Below, piece after piece: positions 55,612-64,000 of a stretch of DNA of 64,000 nucleotides. Each line of letters opens with the position of its first letter. Position 1 is the stretch's first letter. The notes beneath the pieces are model-generated. The model did not search any database and was not told the DNA's origin. It saw nothing but the letters and a program-made list of their open reading frames with translations. The stretch is taken from the NCBI RefSeq assembly GCF_000970045.1, contig NZ_CP009505.1:3372808-3436807 (forward strand), in the 5' to 3' direction. The position numbers and the translations under genes were made by a program. The stretch comes from Methanosarcina sp. MTP4 (GTDB taxonomy: Archaea > Halobacteriota > Methanosarcinia > Methanosarcinales > Methanosarcinaceae).

Positions 55612-56535
55612 ATGGCTAAAATTTCCGTGATTGGTGCAGGAAATGTTGGTGCGACCACAGTTCAGCGGCTTGCCGAACTGGAACTTGGCGAAATTGTCAT
55701 GACCGATATAGTAGAGGGGCTGCCCCAGGGAAAAGCCCTGGACCTCATGCAGGCGGGAGCCATCGTTGGCTATGATACCGCCATCAGAGGCAGCAATGAC
55801 TACGAAGACATTGCCGACTCGGACCTCGTGATCATCACGGCCGGGATCGCCAGGAAGCCTGGTATGAGCAGGGAAGACCTGATCAGTACCAATACTAAAA
55901 TAATAAATGAAGTTTCGAAGAATATTGCGAAATATGCACCGAGCTCCATCGTGATGAATGTTACGAACCCGCTAGACATAATCACTTACACTGCTTTAAA
56001 GGCGACAGGCTTTGAGCCTGAAAAAGTCTTCGGGATGAGTGGAGTCCTGGACGCGGGGCGTTTTGCAAGTTTCATTGCAGAGGAACTCAGATGTTCTAAA
56101 AAAGATGTTGAAGCCATGGTTATAGGAGGGCACGGAGACCTGATGGTCCCGCTTCCCCAGTACACCACGGTCTCGGGGATCCCACTCACAGAACTTCTTC
56201 CGGAAGGAGAGATCACACGGCTGGTGGACAGGACCGTGAATGGTGGAGCCGAAATAGTGGGCCTGCTCAAACAGGGAAGTGCTTTTTACGCGCCTTCGGC
56301 AGCCGTTGCCCGGATGGCAGAGGCGGTGCTGAAGGATTCAAAGAGGATACTTCCCGCTTCCGCTTACCTTGAAGGGGAATACGAGCAGGAGGGGATCTAC
56401 TTCGGAGTTCCTGTAAAACTCGGGGCATCGGGAGTTGAAGAAATTCTGGAACTCGAACTCAGCGAGAAACAGTATGAAATCCTCAGGAAGTCAGCAGAAA
56501 CCATAAGGAAGGTAATCTCAGGGCTGGGGGTCTGA
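55612..56535 (+). CDS. mdh: Malate dehydrogenase
   Basis: This 307-residue enzyme of the LDH-like malate dehydrogenase group has the NAD loop VIGAGNVGATTV at 5-16. The specificity loop is ITAGIARKPGMSREDL; an Arg where lactate dehydrogenases have Gln points to malate. MNVTNPLD and the catalytic IGGHGDLMVP follow. It interconverts malate and oxaloacetate for the partial citrate pathway. ATG 55612 follows a CAGGTG site. Confidence 0.94.
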   Translation: MAKISVIGAGNVGATTVQRLAELELGEIVMTDIVEGLPQGKALDLMQAGAIVGYDTAIRGSNDYEDIADSDLVIITAGIARKPGMSREDLISTNTKIINEVSKNIAKYAPSSIVMNVTNPLDIITYTALKATGFEPEKVFGMSGVLDAGRFASFIAEELRCSKKDVEAMVIGGHGDLMVPLPQYTTVSGIPLTELLPEGEITRLVDRTVNGGAEIVGLLKQGSAFYAPSAAVARMAEAVLKDSKRILPASAYLEGEYEQEGIYFGVPVKLGASGVEEILELELSEKQYEILRKSAETIRKVISGLGV

Positions 56536-56784
56536 GATTTCCCATCTTTACCTGCTTTTTTTTCATTTCCCTGTTCGGCCCTGCGTCAAGTTAAATACAT
56601 AATAATTATAATAAACAACTAAAGATTCACCAACAACTGAGTAAAAATACTCACAAATACAGAAGACTCTTCAGTTCCGGGATAAATGTAGAAGAAAATT
56701 TGGCAAAACTATAACATATATAAGTATGTGTTTCATATAGAATAAGAGAGAAATATTGAAATTAATTTACAAAGCAGGGATATA

Positions 56785-57042
56785 ATGCGCGCAGAACTTA
56801 CATCACTCTTTGGCTTGAACATATACACCAACGCTGGTGTTTATGTAGGGAAGTTGCAGGACGTTGTGATTGATGTTGAGAGTCAGAAAATCAGCGGGCT
56901 TGCGGTTTCGGACATCAACAGGGACCTCTTTGACCTGAGCAGCAAAGGCGTAATCATTCCCTACAGGTGGGTAATAACAGCAGCAGATATCATCATAATC
57001 CGGGATGTCATCCAGAGATACAAAAAACAGAAAGAAGACTGA
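56785..57042 (+). CDS. PRC-barrel domain protein
   Basis: The 85-residue protein is a single PRC-barrel: LFGLNIYTNAGVYVGKLQDV, VIDVESQKISGLAVSD and GVIIPYRWVITAADIIII. Small PRC-barrel proteins are common in euryarchaea, and some link to RNA processing or cell division. It lies 21 bp upstream of thg1 on the same strand, so an RNA-related role is possible. A TATA box (ACATATATAAG) lies near 56715. Confidence 0.85.
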   Translation: MRAELTSLFGLNIYTNAGVYVGKLQDVVIDVESQKISGLAVSDINRDLFDLSSKGVIIPYRWVITAADIIIIRDVIQRYKKQKED

Positions 57043-57063
57043 AGTAATTTTTACAAAATTTCT

Positions 57064-57795
57064 ATGAAAAACCGGGAAATCTATGCTGAGATGCGCTGTG
57101 TATCTCCCGTGATTGTGCGCGCTGACGGTAGAAATTTCAAAAATACGCTTTTGAACCTGGACATTAGAAAGCCCTATGACGAAAGGTTTGCCAGGGCAAT
57201 GGCGGATACTGCAGAACTATTTATTAAAAAAAGCGGCATAAGCCCCCTTTTTGCCTACACTTTTTCGGATGAAGTTAACCTTTTGTTCTTTGACCCCCCT
57301 TTTGGCGGAAGAGTCGAAAAAATTGATTCGGTCACGGCAAGCTATCTGGGAAGCGCACTTACGTTATCCCTGGGACTTGAAAAACCCCTGGCTTTTGACG
57401 CAAGGGTTGTTGCCCTGCAAAAAGAAGAAATTCAGGAATACCTGCACTGGAGGCAGCTTGAAGCCTGGCGCAATTGTGTTTTCTCCTACGGGTACTATAC
57501 CCTGAGGAAAGAAGGCATGGGAGGGGCAAAAGCCTCGAAATTCCTGAGAAGGAAAAGAGAAAGGGACATCCACGAACTGCTTTTCGAAAGGGGAACCAAC
57601 ATTGCGGCAGTTCCTGCCTGGCAGCGGAGAGGAATCCTTATTTACAGGACAGAGTATGAGATTTCCGGTTTCAACCCCGTGCTCGGGAGGGAAACAGGGT
57701 CCCTGCGCACAAAAATCATCCAGAATTGGGATATCCCGAAATTCAAATCCGAAGAAGGGAAAGCGCTATTAGAGAAACTTATTAATAGAAACTGA
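57064..57795 (+). CDS. thg1: Thg1-like tRNA 3'-5' polymerase (tRNA-His guanylyltransferase family)
   Basis: This 243-residue enzyme adds nucleotides in the 3'-5' direction to tRNA ends. The metal motif VRADGRNFKN lies near residues 18-27 and the second acidic motif, YTFSDEVNLLF, near 65-75. HWRQLEAWRNC, conserved in the family, is near 130. As I recall, a pyrrolysine codon has been reported in the M. acetivorans thg1; this copy is open throughout with no internal TAG. ATG 57064 lacks a strong ribosome-binding site and may be coupled to the PRC-barrel gene. Confidence 0.9.
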   Translation: MKNREIYAEMRCVSPVIVRADGRNFKNTLLNLDIRKPYDERFARAMADTAELFIKKSGISPLFAYTFSDEVNLLFFDPPFGGRVEKIDSVTASYLGSALTLSLGLEKPLAFDARVVALQKEEIQEYLHWRQLEAWRNCVFSYGYYTLRKEGMGGAKASKFLRRKRERDIHELLFERGTNIAAVPAWQRRGILIYRTEYEISGFNPVLGRETGSLRTKIIQNWDIPKFKSEEGKALLEKLINRN

Positions 57796-57951
57796 GTTTT
57801 CTGAATACGAAGAAGATTCACGACCATTCGCTCCGTATAGTACGGATGAGAGGAGTTCCGGGAATCCAGGATACCGAATTCCGGAAAAAATAATGGTTAG
57901 AATTAAGGCTTAGAAAAAAATTACAAGATAAACGTCAGGAATGTAGAGGCA

Positions 57952-58905
57952 ATGGACAGACTTGAGCTTATAAAAAGGAATGTTCAGGAAATCGTAACTG
58001 AGGAAGAACTGGAAGAACTTCTCAAGAAAAAAGAAGCCCCCTGCGCATATGTTGGATATGAACCAAGCGGAAAGATCCACATGGGACATGTCCTTACCGT
58101 TAACAAGTTAATCGATTTGCAGAATGCGGGATTCAGGATTACTGTTTTGCTGGCAGACGTGCACGCTTACCTGAACAAGAAGGGAACACTCGAAGAGGTC
58201 AAGAAGGTTGCGGATTACAACAAGCGCTGTTTTATTGCTCTCGGGCTTGATGAAGAAAAGACCGATTTCGTATACGGGTCGGACTACCAGCTGGGATCCG
58301 AGTACATGTTAAACGTGCTCAAGCTTTCCCAGGCAGTGACCCTTAACAGGGCCACGAGGAGCATGGATGAGGTAGGGCGTGCGATGGACAACCCCATGGT
58401 CTCCCAGATGGTCTACCCCCTCATGCAGGCAATTGATATTGCCATGCTAGAAGTAGACGTTGCTGTTGGCGGAATTGACCAGAGGAAGATTCACATGCTT
58501 GCCCGTGAAAACCTCAAAGCTCTGGGTTTCCCGACTCCGGTCTGTATCCACACCCCGATTCTCCTGGGCCTCGATGGGACCAAGATGGCTTCTTCAAAGG
58601 ATAACTTTATTTCTGTGGACGACACTGAAGAAGACATATACAAAAAATTCAAGAAAGCGTTCTGCAAGATGGGAGATACAGAAGAAAACCCGATTCTTGC
58701 CCTTTTCCGCTACCACATCTTCCCGAGATACGAGAAAATCGTAATTGAAAGGCCGGAAAAGTTCGGAGGGGACCTTAAATACAACAGCTACTCCGAAATG
58801 GAAAGCGCCTTTGCAGCCGAAGACCTTCACCCGATGGACCTTAAAAACTCAGCTGCAAAATACATAAACGAGATCCTGGACCCTGTAAGGAAAGTTTTGC
58901 TCTGA
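57952..58905 (+). CDS. tyrS: Tyrosyl-tRNA synthetase
   Basis: This 317-residue class I enzyme charges tRNA-Tyr. The HIGH-type motif is GKIHMGH near residue 40, and the KMSKS-type motif, GTKMASSK, is near 210. The tyrosine pocket shows YVGYEPSG and QAIDIAMLEVDVAVGGIDQ. The archaeal form lacks the bacterial S4 domain, as expected. GAGG precedes ATG 57952. Confidence 0.95.
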   Translation: MDRLELIKRNVQEIVTEEELEELLKKKEAPCAYVGYEPSGKIHMGHVLTVNKLIDLQNAGFRITVLLADVHAYLNKKGTLEEVKKVADYNKRCFIALGLDEEKTDFVYGSDYQLGSEYMLNVLKLSQAVTLNRATRSMDEVGRAMDNPMVSQMVYPLMQAIDIAMLEVDVAVGGIDQRKIHMLARENLKALGFPTPVCIHTPILLGLDGTKMASSKDNFISVDDTEEDIYKKFKKAFCKMGDTEENPILALFRYHIFPRYEKIVIERPEKFGGDLKYNSYSEMESAFAAEDLHPMDLKNSAAKYINEILDPVRKVLL

Positions 58906-59070
58906 CAGCTTTTAAAAGTTAGGATGTGGGCCCGGGACACTCCTGGAAAATATAAAAGCCCGGGGAAGGAAAATACTTTCATAAAATAACAACAACATTT
59001 AGATAAAATATTATATAGACATACCGCATAGAATATTTGAAGGGTTTGTTTAGATATTCAGGGTGCTCTT

Positions 59071-60243
59071 ATGAGATATACATATCAGGACTCTACGGAA
59101 CTGCCTGTGCAGCGAGATTTCATTGAGGATCTGAAAACGTTCATGGAGGTTACGGCCAGAGTGATACCTTTGGAGAACTCCATAATAGAAATCAAGTGCA
59201 AGAACAAGGAATTACTCCTTGCACTGAAAAACAAAATAGAACAACTAAATCTATTTGAAGAACGTTTCAATTCCCTGGTGAAAAAGCTTGCCGAAGAAAT
59301 CGACACAGAGGAGACCCGCCCCTGTGTGGACGCAGTCCTAGCAACGTGCAACGAAAATATCGGGAAAGAGCGAGAAGTGTTCGAAACAGAAACAAAAAAG
59401 GTTGAGAGTGGAGCCTCCCTTGAATATCAAAGAATTGAGACCAACATACTCGATATACTTAGTAAGTTTTTAATATCAGGTGTTTACGGAGCCGAAAAAA
59501 GTTTTGAACTTTCCACAAAAGGAAATACTCTTTCCGGACAGATGGAAGGTTCGGTTTCAGGGCTGCAGTACAGGTACAAACTGGGCTTTGCAGAAGAAGG
59601 GTTAACCGTTGAGAAACTGATAGGCAGTCTGAGCCTTCCGGGCTGGACAAAGACAGGGCTTCTCCGGAAGGAAGAAAAGATAAAAATGCAGGAGCTTTCT
59701 GCCCTGCTTGTAACTTCCCTGGAGTATGACAGCCAGAAAAACATCCGTCTGAGCCTCGAAGACAAAAAAGCAAAAAGGAAGTTCAGGATTGAAGGCGGAG
59801 ATAACAGGTATTTTGTCTACGATGAAGACAAGGAGATCACAGCCGACAAGGAACTGGGAGCTCTGGTTGACATTGGAAGCCTTGCAAAGATCCCCGGAAA
59901 AATCCAGGCTTACCTGAAAGCAAACATCCGCACCTATTCCCTCTCAAAGGTCCTCATTGACGAAGAAGATGCCATTTCCAACAACCAGGTCTTTGACTGC
60001 CTGAAAGTGATTGCCGAACAATACGGGACAATAGTCCATGAATGCCTCACAAAAGGGCACAACAAAGAGGAAATCACGATCAAGCTTGAGGAAGCCGACG
60101 GAACCAGAACAGAAAAATACATCTCCAGAGCTGAAATCTACAACCAGCTTTCCGAAATAGGAAGTGAAGGAGTAGAACTTGCCGGAATCCTGGGAGTCGA
60201 CACCAGGGCACAGGTCAAGGAAAGCAAATACCTGATCGTCTGA
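59071..60243 (+). CDS. Unknown cytoplasmic protein with a helical N-terminus
   Basis: The 390-residue product has no signal peptide or membrane segment. Residues 35-125 look like coiled coil (ENSIIEIKCKNKELLLALKN, FETETKKVESGASLEY). The middle is a beta-rich domain with repeated charged strands, and the C-terminus is alpha/beta (EEITIKLEEADGTRTEKYIS). I recognise no catalytic motif or family. GGGTGCTCTT precedes ATG 59071. It follows tyrS on the same strand after 165 bp. A TATA-like run near 59010 suggests its own promoter. Confidence 0.75.
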   Translation: MRYTYQDSTELPVQRDFIEDLKTFMEVTARVIPLENSIIEIKCKNKELLLALKNKIEQLNLFEERFNSLVKKLAEEIDTEETRPCVDAVLATCNENIGKEREVFETETKKVESGASLEYQRIETNILDILSKFLISGVYGAEKSFELSTKGNTLSGQMEGSVSGLQYRYKLGFAEEGLTVEKLIGSLSLPGWTKTGLLRKEEKIKMQELSALLVTSLEYDSQKNIRLSLEDKKAKRKFRIEGGDNRYFVYDEDKEITADKELGALVDIGSLAKIPGKIQAYLKANIRTYSLSKVLIDEEDAISNNQVFDCLKVIAEQYGTIVHECLTKGHNKEEITIKLEEADGTRTEKYISRAEIYNQLSEIGSEGVELAGILGVDTRAQVKESKYLIV

Positions 60244-60362
60244 ACAGGTTTTTGCTTCTATTTTTTTTAATTGCCCTTCAAATGGAGCTCATTTTTGCCC
60301 CATGCTTTTCCAACTGCTTTTTTTCCAGCCCTTCTTCTCCGCCACCCGCTTTTAATTTATAG

Positions 60363-60436
60363 TTTTTAAGTTACTGCTTTTAAGTTACCGCTTTTAAGTT
60401 ACCGCTTTTAAGTTACCGCTTTTAAGTTACCATTTT
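60363..60436. repeat. 14-bp minisatellite
   Basis: TTTTAAGTTACCGC is repeated about five times between two convergent genes. Confidence 0.85.
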
Positions 60437-60493
60437 TACTTCAACTTTTCACTTTGTGTTCCTGTAATTTACTATCTTTTCGCCCCGCAGGTC

Positions 60494-60952
60494 TTATTTC
60501 CTTATCCTCACGACTTTCCCACCATTTGCCCTCTGTAGTTCTTCTGGCGGGACCCTGAGAAGGGAAGTCTCAGAGCCTCCCCCGGCATATACAAGCTCTT
60601 TTTCCGTAACCTTCGGGTCAATAAGGAAAAGGGCTTCAAATCCAAAAGGAGGAGTCCCTCCGCAGGGATACCCGGTTTTTTCGAGGATTTCTTCAGGGAG
60701 AGCGGTTCTGGGCCTTTCGATCCCCAGGATTTTTCCGACCCTTGAAGTGCTGACCCGGTCCTCCCCTTTGACAACACCTACAATAAGGTTCCCATCCGGG
60801 TCAAGGAGGCAGATGCTCTTTACAAAATCCTTGGGGGATGCCCCGACGGTTTCAGCTGCTTCTTCAACCGAGTGACAGGAAGCATTGAACCTCAGGTGTT
60901 CAGCCCCTACACCGTTTGCAGAGATGTAAGTTTTCATTTTATCTTCATACAT
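60494..60952 (-). CDS. YbaK/ProX-type aminoacyl-tRNA editing protein
   Basis: The 152-residue single-domain protein resembles the free-standing deacylases that remove wrong amino acids from tRNA. Family features include SICLLDPDGNLIVGVVKGEDRVS with the conserved Lys, and GYPCGGTPPFGF followed by YAGGGSETSLLRVPPEEL. ATG 60952, with GAGG 9 nt upstream, is chosen; a one-codon-longer TTG is not supported. The substrate amino acid is not readable from the sequence. Confidence 0.88.
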   Translation of the reverse strand: MYEDKMKTYISANGVGAEHLRFNASCHSVEEAAETVGASPKDFVKSICLLDPDGNLIVGVVKGEDRVSTSRVGKILGIERPRTALPEEILEKTGYPCGGTPPFGFEALFLIDPKVTEKELVYAGGGSETSLLRVPPEELQRANGGKVVRIRK

Positions 60953-61101
60953 CAAAAAGACCTCAAGAGTGAAAATTCAAAAATATCTTAAAATGACTCA
61001 AAATGACTCATAACTCAAAATACCTCAGATGATTGAACTAAAATACACACGCCGGAAGAAACTTAAATAAACTTCGATATTCCAGTTATTTGGGGGTGCT
61101 C

Positions 61102-61626
61102 ATGGAAACTGAAGATATTCTGGCGATTTTCAAGTTCTCAGCACAGGAAAGAAAAATCCTTTCGAGCTTCGGGATTCAGGAAGACGTTTTTCTGCCTCTG
61201 CTCCTTTCCCTGAAGTCCGGCGGTTCCTGGAGTTACGCCGCGGAGGAAAGCAGAAGCATTGCAGTAAAGGACGTGACAACCTATTATGACGAAGAAAACA
61301 AAGCCGGCTATACCCTTGAAGAGATTTACCTTTTTATTGACCCTGAAATCTTGAAGCAGGAAGGCAGCGTATACAGACTCGAAAAATGCGGACGAAAAGG
61401 GGAACGAGAGCTTGTTATAAGGCCTTACCGCATGATCCTGAAGGCAAGGAAGATAGTCCTTGCACAGGTGGACCCCGGGAAAAAGAAGATCTTTATCCGG
61501 GAAATAGAGAAAAAAAAGATCTCACTTAAGGGCACCCCTGCATACAGTGCGGCACATGAGCTTGAACACCTGGAAAAAGGGGAAGTCCGGGGCCTACCGC
61601 TATGGAACTTCGAATATATCCCGTAG
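61102..61626 (+). CDS. Peptide deformylase-like protein with altered motifs
   Basis: The 174-residue protein resembles peptide deformylase. The metal motif HELEH, in AAHELEHLEKGEVRG near residue 150, corresponds to HExDH with Glu for Asp. A strand IDPEILKQEGSVYRLEKCG aligns with the deformylase INPEI...EGCLS region, but the motif is EKCG. The first motif GxGLAA is only weakly present (SWSYAAEES). Archaea start proteins with unformylated Met, so its substrate is unclear. ATG 61102 behind GGGGGTG is preferred over TTG 61090. It ends in TAG, with a second stop one codon later, so no readthrough extension exists. Confidence 0.65.
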   Translation: METEDILAIFKFSAQERKILSSFGIQEDVFLPLLLSLKSGGSWSYAAEESRSIAVKDVTTYYDEENKAGYTLEEIYLFIDPEILKQEGSVYRLEKCGRKGERELVIRPYRMILKARKIVLAQVDPGKKKIFIREIEKKKISLKGTPAYSAAHELEHLEKGEVRGLPLWNFEYIP

Positions 61627-61751
61627 GCCTGAACCTGAATATCCGGACTCATATAAAAAACCCTGACATCCGGCAAAAATCCTGAAATCCAAAACCGATT
61701 AAAAAAATAAAGACCTGCATATATAAATCTCAGGCAAGCCAATCTACTTTC

Positions 61752-61943
61752 ATGGGGGAGCAGGAAGAGGGAGAACAAAGGAAGGACGATGCAGTAATTG
61801 CATTCGCAGGAGGATGGTTAGTCGGAAGCGGAATCGGAATCATCTTAGGAGATGTAAAACTCGGGCTCATACTGGGGGCGGGGCTTGGAGTTATTCTGGG
61901 ACTGCTGAGGATGAAATACGGGAGCAAAACAGAGGAGTTTTGA
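61752..61943 (+). CDS. Small glycine-zipper membrane protein
   Basis: The 63-residue product has a charged N-terminus (MGEQEEGEQRKDD) and two Gly-rich hydrophobic segments: VIAFAGGWLVGSGIGIILG and LGLILGAGLGVILGLL. These should form a hairpin in the membrane with GxxxG packing. It ends with a short basic/acidic tail. It is a plausible real gene, but its function is unknown. Confidence 0.55.
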   Translation: MGEQEEGEQRKDDAVIAFAGGWLVGSGIGIILGDVKLGLILGAGLGVILGLLRMKYGSKTEEF

Positions 61944-62122
61944 GAGATTCCCGGCTGCCATTTCAAGGCAGACTCCCAAAATTTCAGGTGGGAATTATGT
62001 CCTGAAACTTTATTCAGTAAAAAAAATGAGAAATTTTATTTCTATGACTTATATAATTACCAGATTTATAAGTTATTGATAGACCAGACGTTTCCATTTC
62101 TGGCTAAGGGGGGCAAGGGATA

Positions 62123-64000
62123 ATGAAAATGAAGGTCACTATTTAGTACCCATCTATCATAGTAACGCTGGTAACTCTTGTATTTATTTCAATGATACCC
62201 GGAATAGTATCTGCAGGAGAAGAGGATTACATAAGTTCCGGAGACGGAAATAATTCGTCCATAGAAAACTTACCGGACCTTGTAATCGAAACGCTCACAA
62301 CGGAACCGGAGAACCCGGAACCCGGAGACATGATAACTATAACGGCAATTGTAAAAAACCAGGGGACTGAGAGATCGATTAAAACAAACCTGGCGTATAA
62401 TATTGACTTAGTAGGAATAGGGGAAAGAGAAATACCGGAACTTGATCCGGGGTCAAGTTCTCAGATCTCGGAAACGTGGACACCGAGTACTGAAGGAAAG
62501 GTGAATATCCTGGTATGGGCAGATTCAGAAAATTATGTTTCCGAAAGCGATGAGTGGAACAACGAAAAAACAGCATCAATAGAAGTGAAAAAACAAACGT
62601 ATCCTGACCTGGTAGTCGAAACAATTTCCAGTAACCCGACCGAGCCGGAGCCAGGCCAAACGGCAACCGTAACAGTGACTGTAAAGAACCTGGGAACAGA
62701 GAAATCGGGGCCGACAAATCTTGAATTCTACGTTGATGGAGTTTATACGGGAGAAGAGGAGATCCCGGACCTCAACTACTATGATAAAGGTAGTTATCTC
62801 GGAACTTATGCAGAGGAAGGAGATGTACCCGAACTAACTCCAGAATCAAGTTCAGAAATATCATTCGAATGGACCCCGGAAACCGAAGGGGAAACTGAAA
62901 TAAGAGCGGTAGTGGATTCCGAAGATATAGTTCCTGAAAGCGATGAGGAAAACAATGAGAAAACATTGAACATAACTGCAAAAAAGAAAATGTCTCCTGA
63001 CCTTATAATAACAGCATTCTCGGTGGAACCTGACAACCTGGAACCGGGGGAGACAGTAAACATAGCAGTAACGGTAAGAAACCGGGGAAATGAGAGATCC
63101 GGGCAGACAAATATCGCATTCTACGTTAATGAAGGGTTTATCGGAGAGGTCCAGTTGCCGGAACTCTCCGCAAAATCAAGCCTTTCCAGGTCTTACCAGT
63201 GGGTCCCGGAAACCGAAGGAATCAAGTGGATAAGGGCAAGGGTAGATGAGGATAACCTGGTTTTTGAAAGCAATGAATGGAACAACGATGAATCAGATTA
63301 CGTCGTAGTGGAAAAACAAACATACCCAGACCTGGTAATCGAAGATTTCACAGCAAATCCGTCCAACCCGGAACCTGGAGAGACGGTAATTCTAACAACA
63401 ATTGTAAAAAACCAGGGAAACGAAAAATCCGATGAGACAGACCTGACGTACTATATTGCAGGAAGTGGGATAGGAAAGGGAATAGTACCGGAACTTGAAC
63501 CGGAATCAAGTTTGGAAATATCATTTCCATGGATCCCGGAGACGGAAGAAACAGTGAATATCCTGGCATGGGCAGACGCGGGGAATCAGGTTGAAGAAAG
63601 CAATGAATGGAACAATGAAAAAACAGTATCATTAGAAGTAACAAAACAAACATTTCCCGACCTTATAATCGAAACACTCACGGCAGACCCGTCCAATCCG
63701 AAACCTGGAGACACAGTAACTGTAAAGGCAATTGTAAAAAACCAGGGAACGGAAAAATCCCCAGAGACAGACCTGGAGTACTATATTGATGAAACCTGGA
63801 CTGGAGAAAGGAAAATTCCAGGGATTGAACCGGGATCAAGTTCAGAAATATCATTTGCATGGATCCCAGCTACTGAAGAACCAGTGAATATCCTTGCAAA
63901 GGCAGACGCGGGGAATCAGGTTGAAGAAAGCAATGAAGAAAACAACGAAAAAACAGTATCAATCGATGTAATAAAACAAACATTCCCGGACCTGGTAATC
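62123..64000 (+). CDS. CARDB-repeat surface protein with UAG in the signal peptide (cut by window end)
   Basis: The frame is open from ATG 62123 to the window end (626 codons) except for TAG at 62144-62146, codon 8. GGGGGGCAAGGG precedes the ATG. A signal peptide (YPSIIVTLVTLVFISMIPG, cut near VSA-GE) begins directly after the UAG. It is followed by at least five CARDB domains of about 100-130 residues, each with PDLVIE, NPEPGDTVT, VKNQGTEKS, IPELEPGSSSEISF and an ESNEWNNEKT end. Such proteins are exported adhesin- or matrix-like surface proteins. No later Met keeps the signal peptide, so the UAG is either read through as pyrrolysine or the gene is broken. Confidence 0.75.

Noticed and set aside
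61624-61626. Possible UAG readthrough of the deformylase-like gene
   Set aside because: The next in-frame stop (TGA) comes one codon later, so the TAG is an ordinary stop.

Overview
The window comes from a Methanosarcina-type methanogenic archaeon. The evidence is a complete formylmethanofuran dehydrogenase operon (fwdDBAC), two fused corrinoid/methyltransferase genes of the MtsD/MtsF/MtsH family, a RamA-like corrinoid activase, NrpR- and DUF1699-family proteins, a Methanosarcina-type tandem-domain S-layer protein with a PGF-CTERM tail, and AT-rich intergenic DNA with archaeal TATA boxes. Two otherwise intact genes carry an in-frame UAG, which fits an organism that decodes UAG as pyrrolysine. 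I cannot name the species.

Layout. 0-11 kb: dihydroorotase, then the phosphate operon pstS-pstC-pstA-pstB-phoU, a family B DNA polymerase and an AbrB-PhoU regulator, all on the minus strand. 11-33 kb: a methylsulfide/methanethiol metabolism island on the plus strand. It holds a multi-PAS/GAF sensor kinase with an in-frame UAG, a winged-helix regulator, mts copy 1, a hydantoinase A-like ATPase and diverged chaperonin 1. It continues with a structured-RNA region and decayed genes, a second regulator, mts copy 2, a small unknown gene, chaperonin 2, the structured RNA again, the RamA-like activase and a Cys-rich small protein. 33.8-39 kb: an intron-containing tRNA-Met and fwdDBAC. 39-43 kb: a lipoprotein and the S-layer protein. 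43-64 kb: mostly housekeeping genes (Elp3, DUF1699, an MFS carrier, a PD-(D/E)XK nuclease, a RecJ-like DHH protein, an NrpRII-like protein, cupin phosphoglucose isomerase, an exonuclease, malate dehydrogenase, Thg1, TyrRS, a YbaK-like deacylase and a deformylase-like protein). The window ends inside a CARDB-repeat surface protein with a UAG in its signal peptide.

How the genes fit together. The two Mts proteins should move methyl groups from methylated sulfur compounds to coenzyme M. The kinase and the two Msr-type regulators probably control them. The RamA-like protein should reactivate oxidised corrinoid. Formylmethanofuran dehydrogenase runs the oxidative branch that supplies electrons. 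The two chaperonins sit in the same modules and may serve these proteins.

The most interesting candidate for an undescribed system is a repeated structured RNA found about 45 nt downstream of both chaperonin genes. Its hairpins have different stem sequences but present the same loop, UUUGCCAUUU, six times. Part of that loop is perfectly complementary to the start-codon region of mts copy 2 (AAUGGCAAAA) and to a site early in both chaperonin messages.
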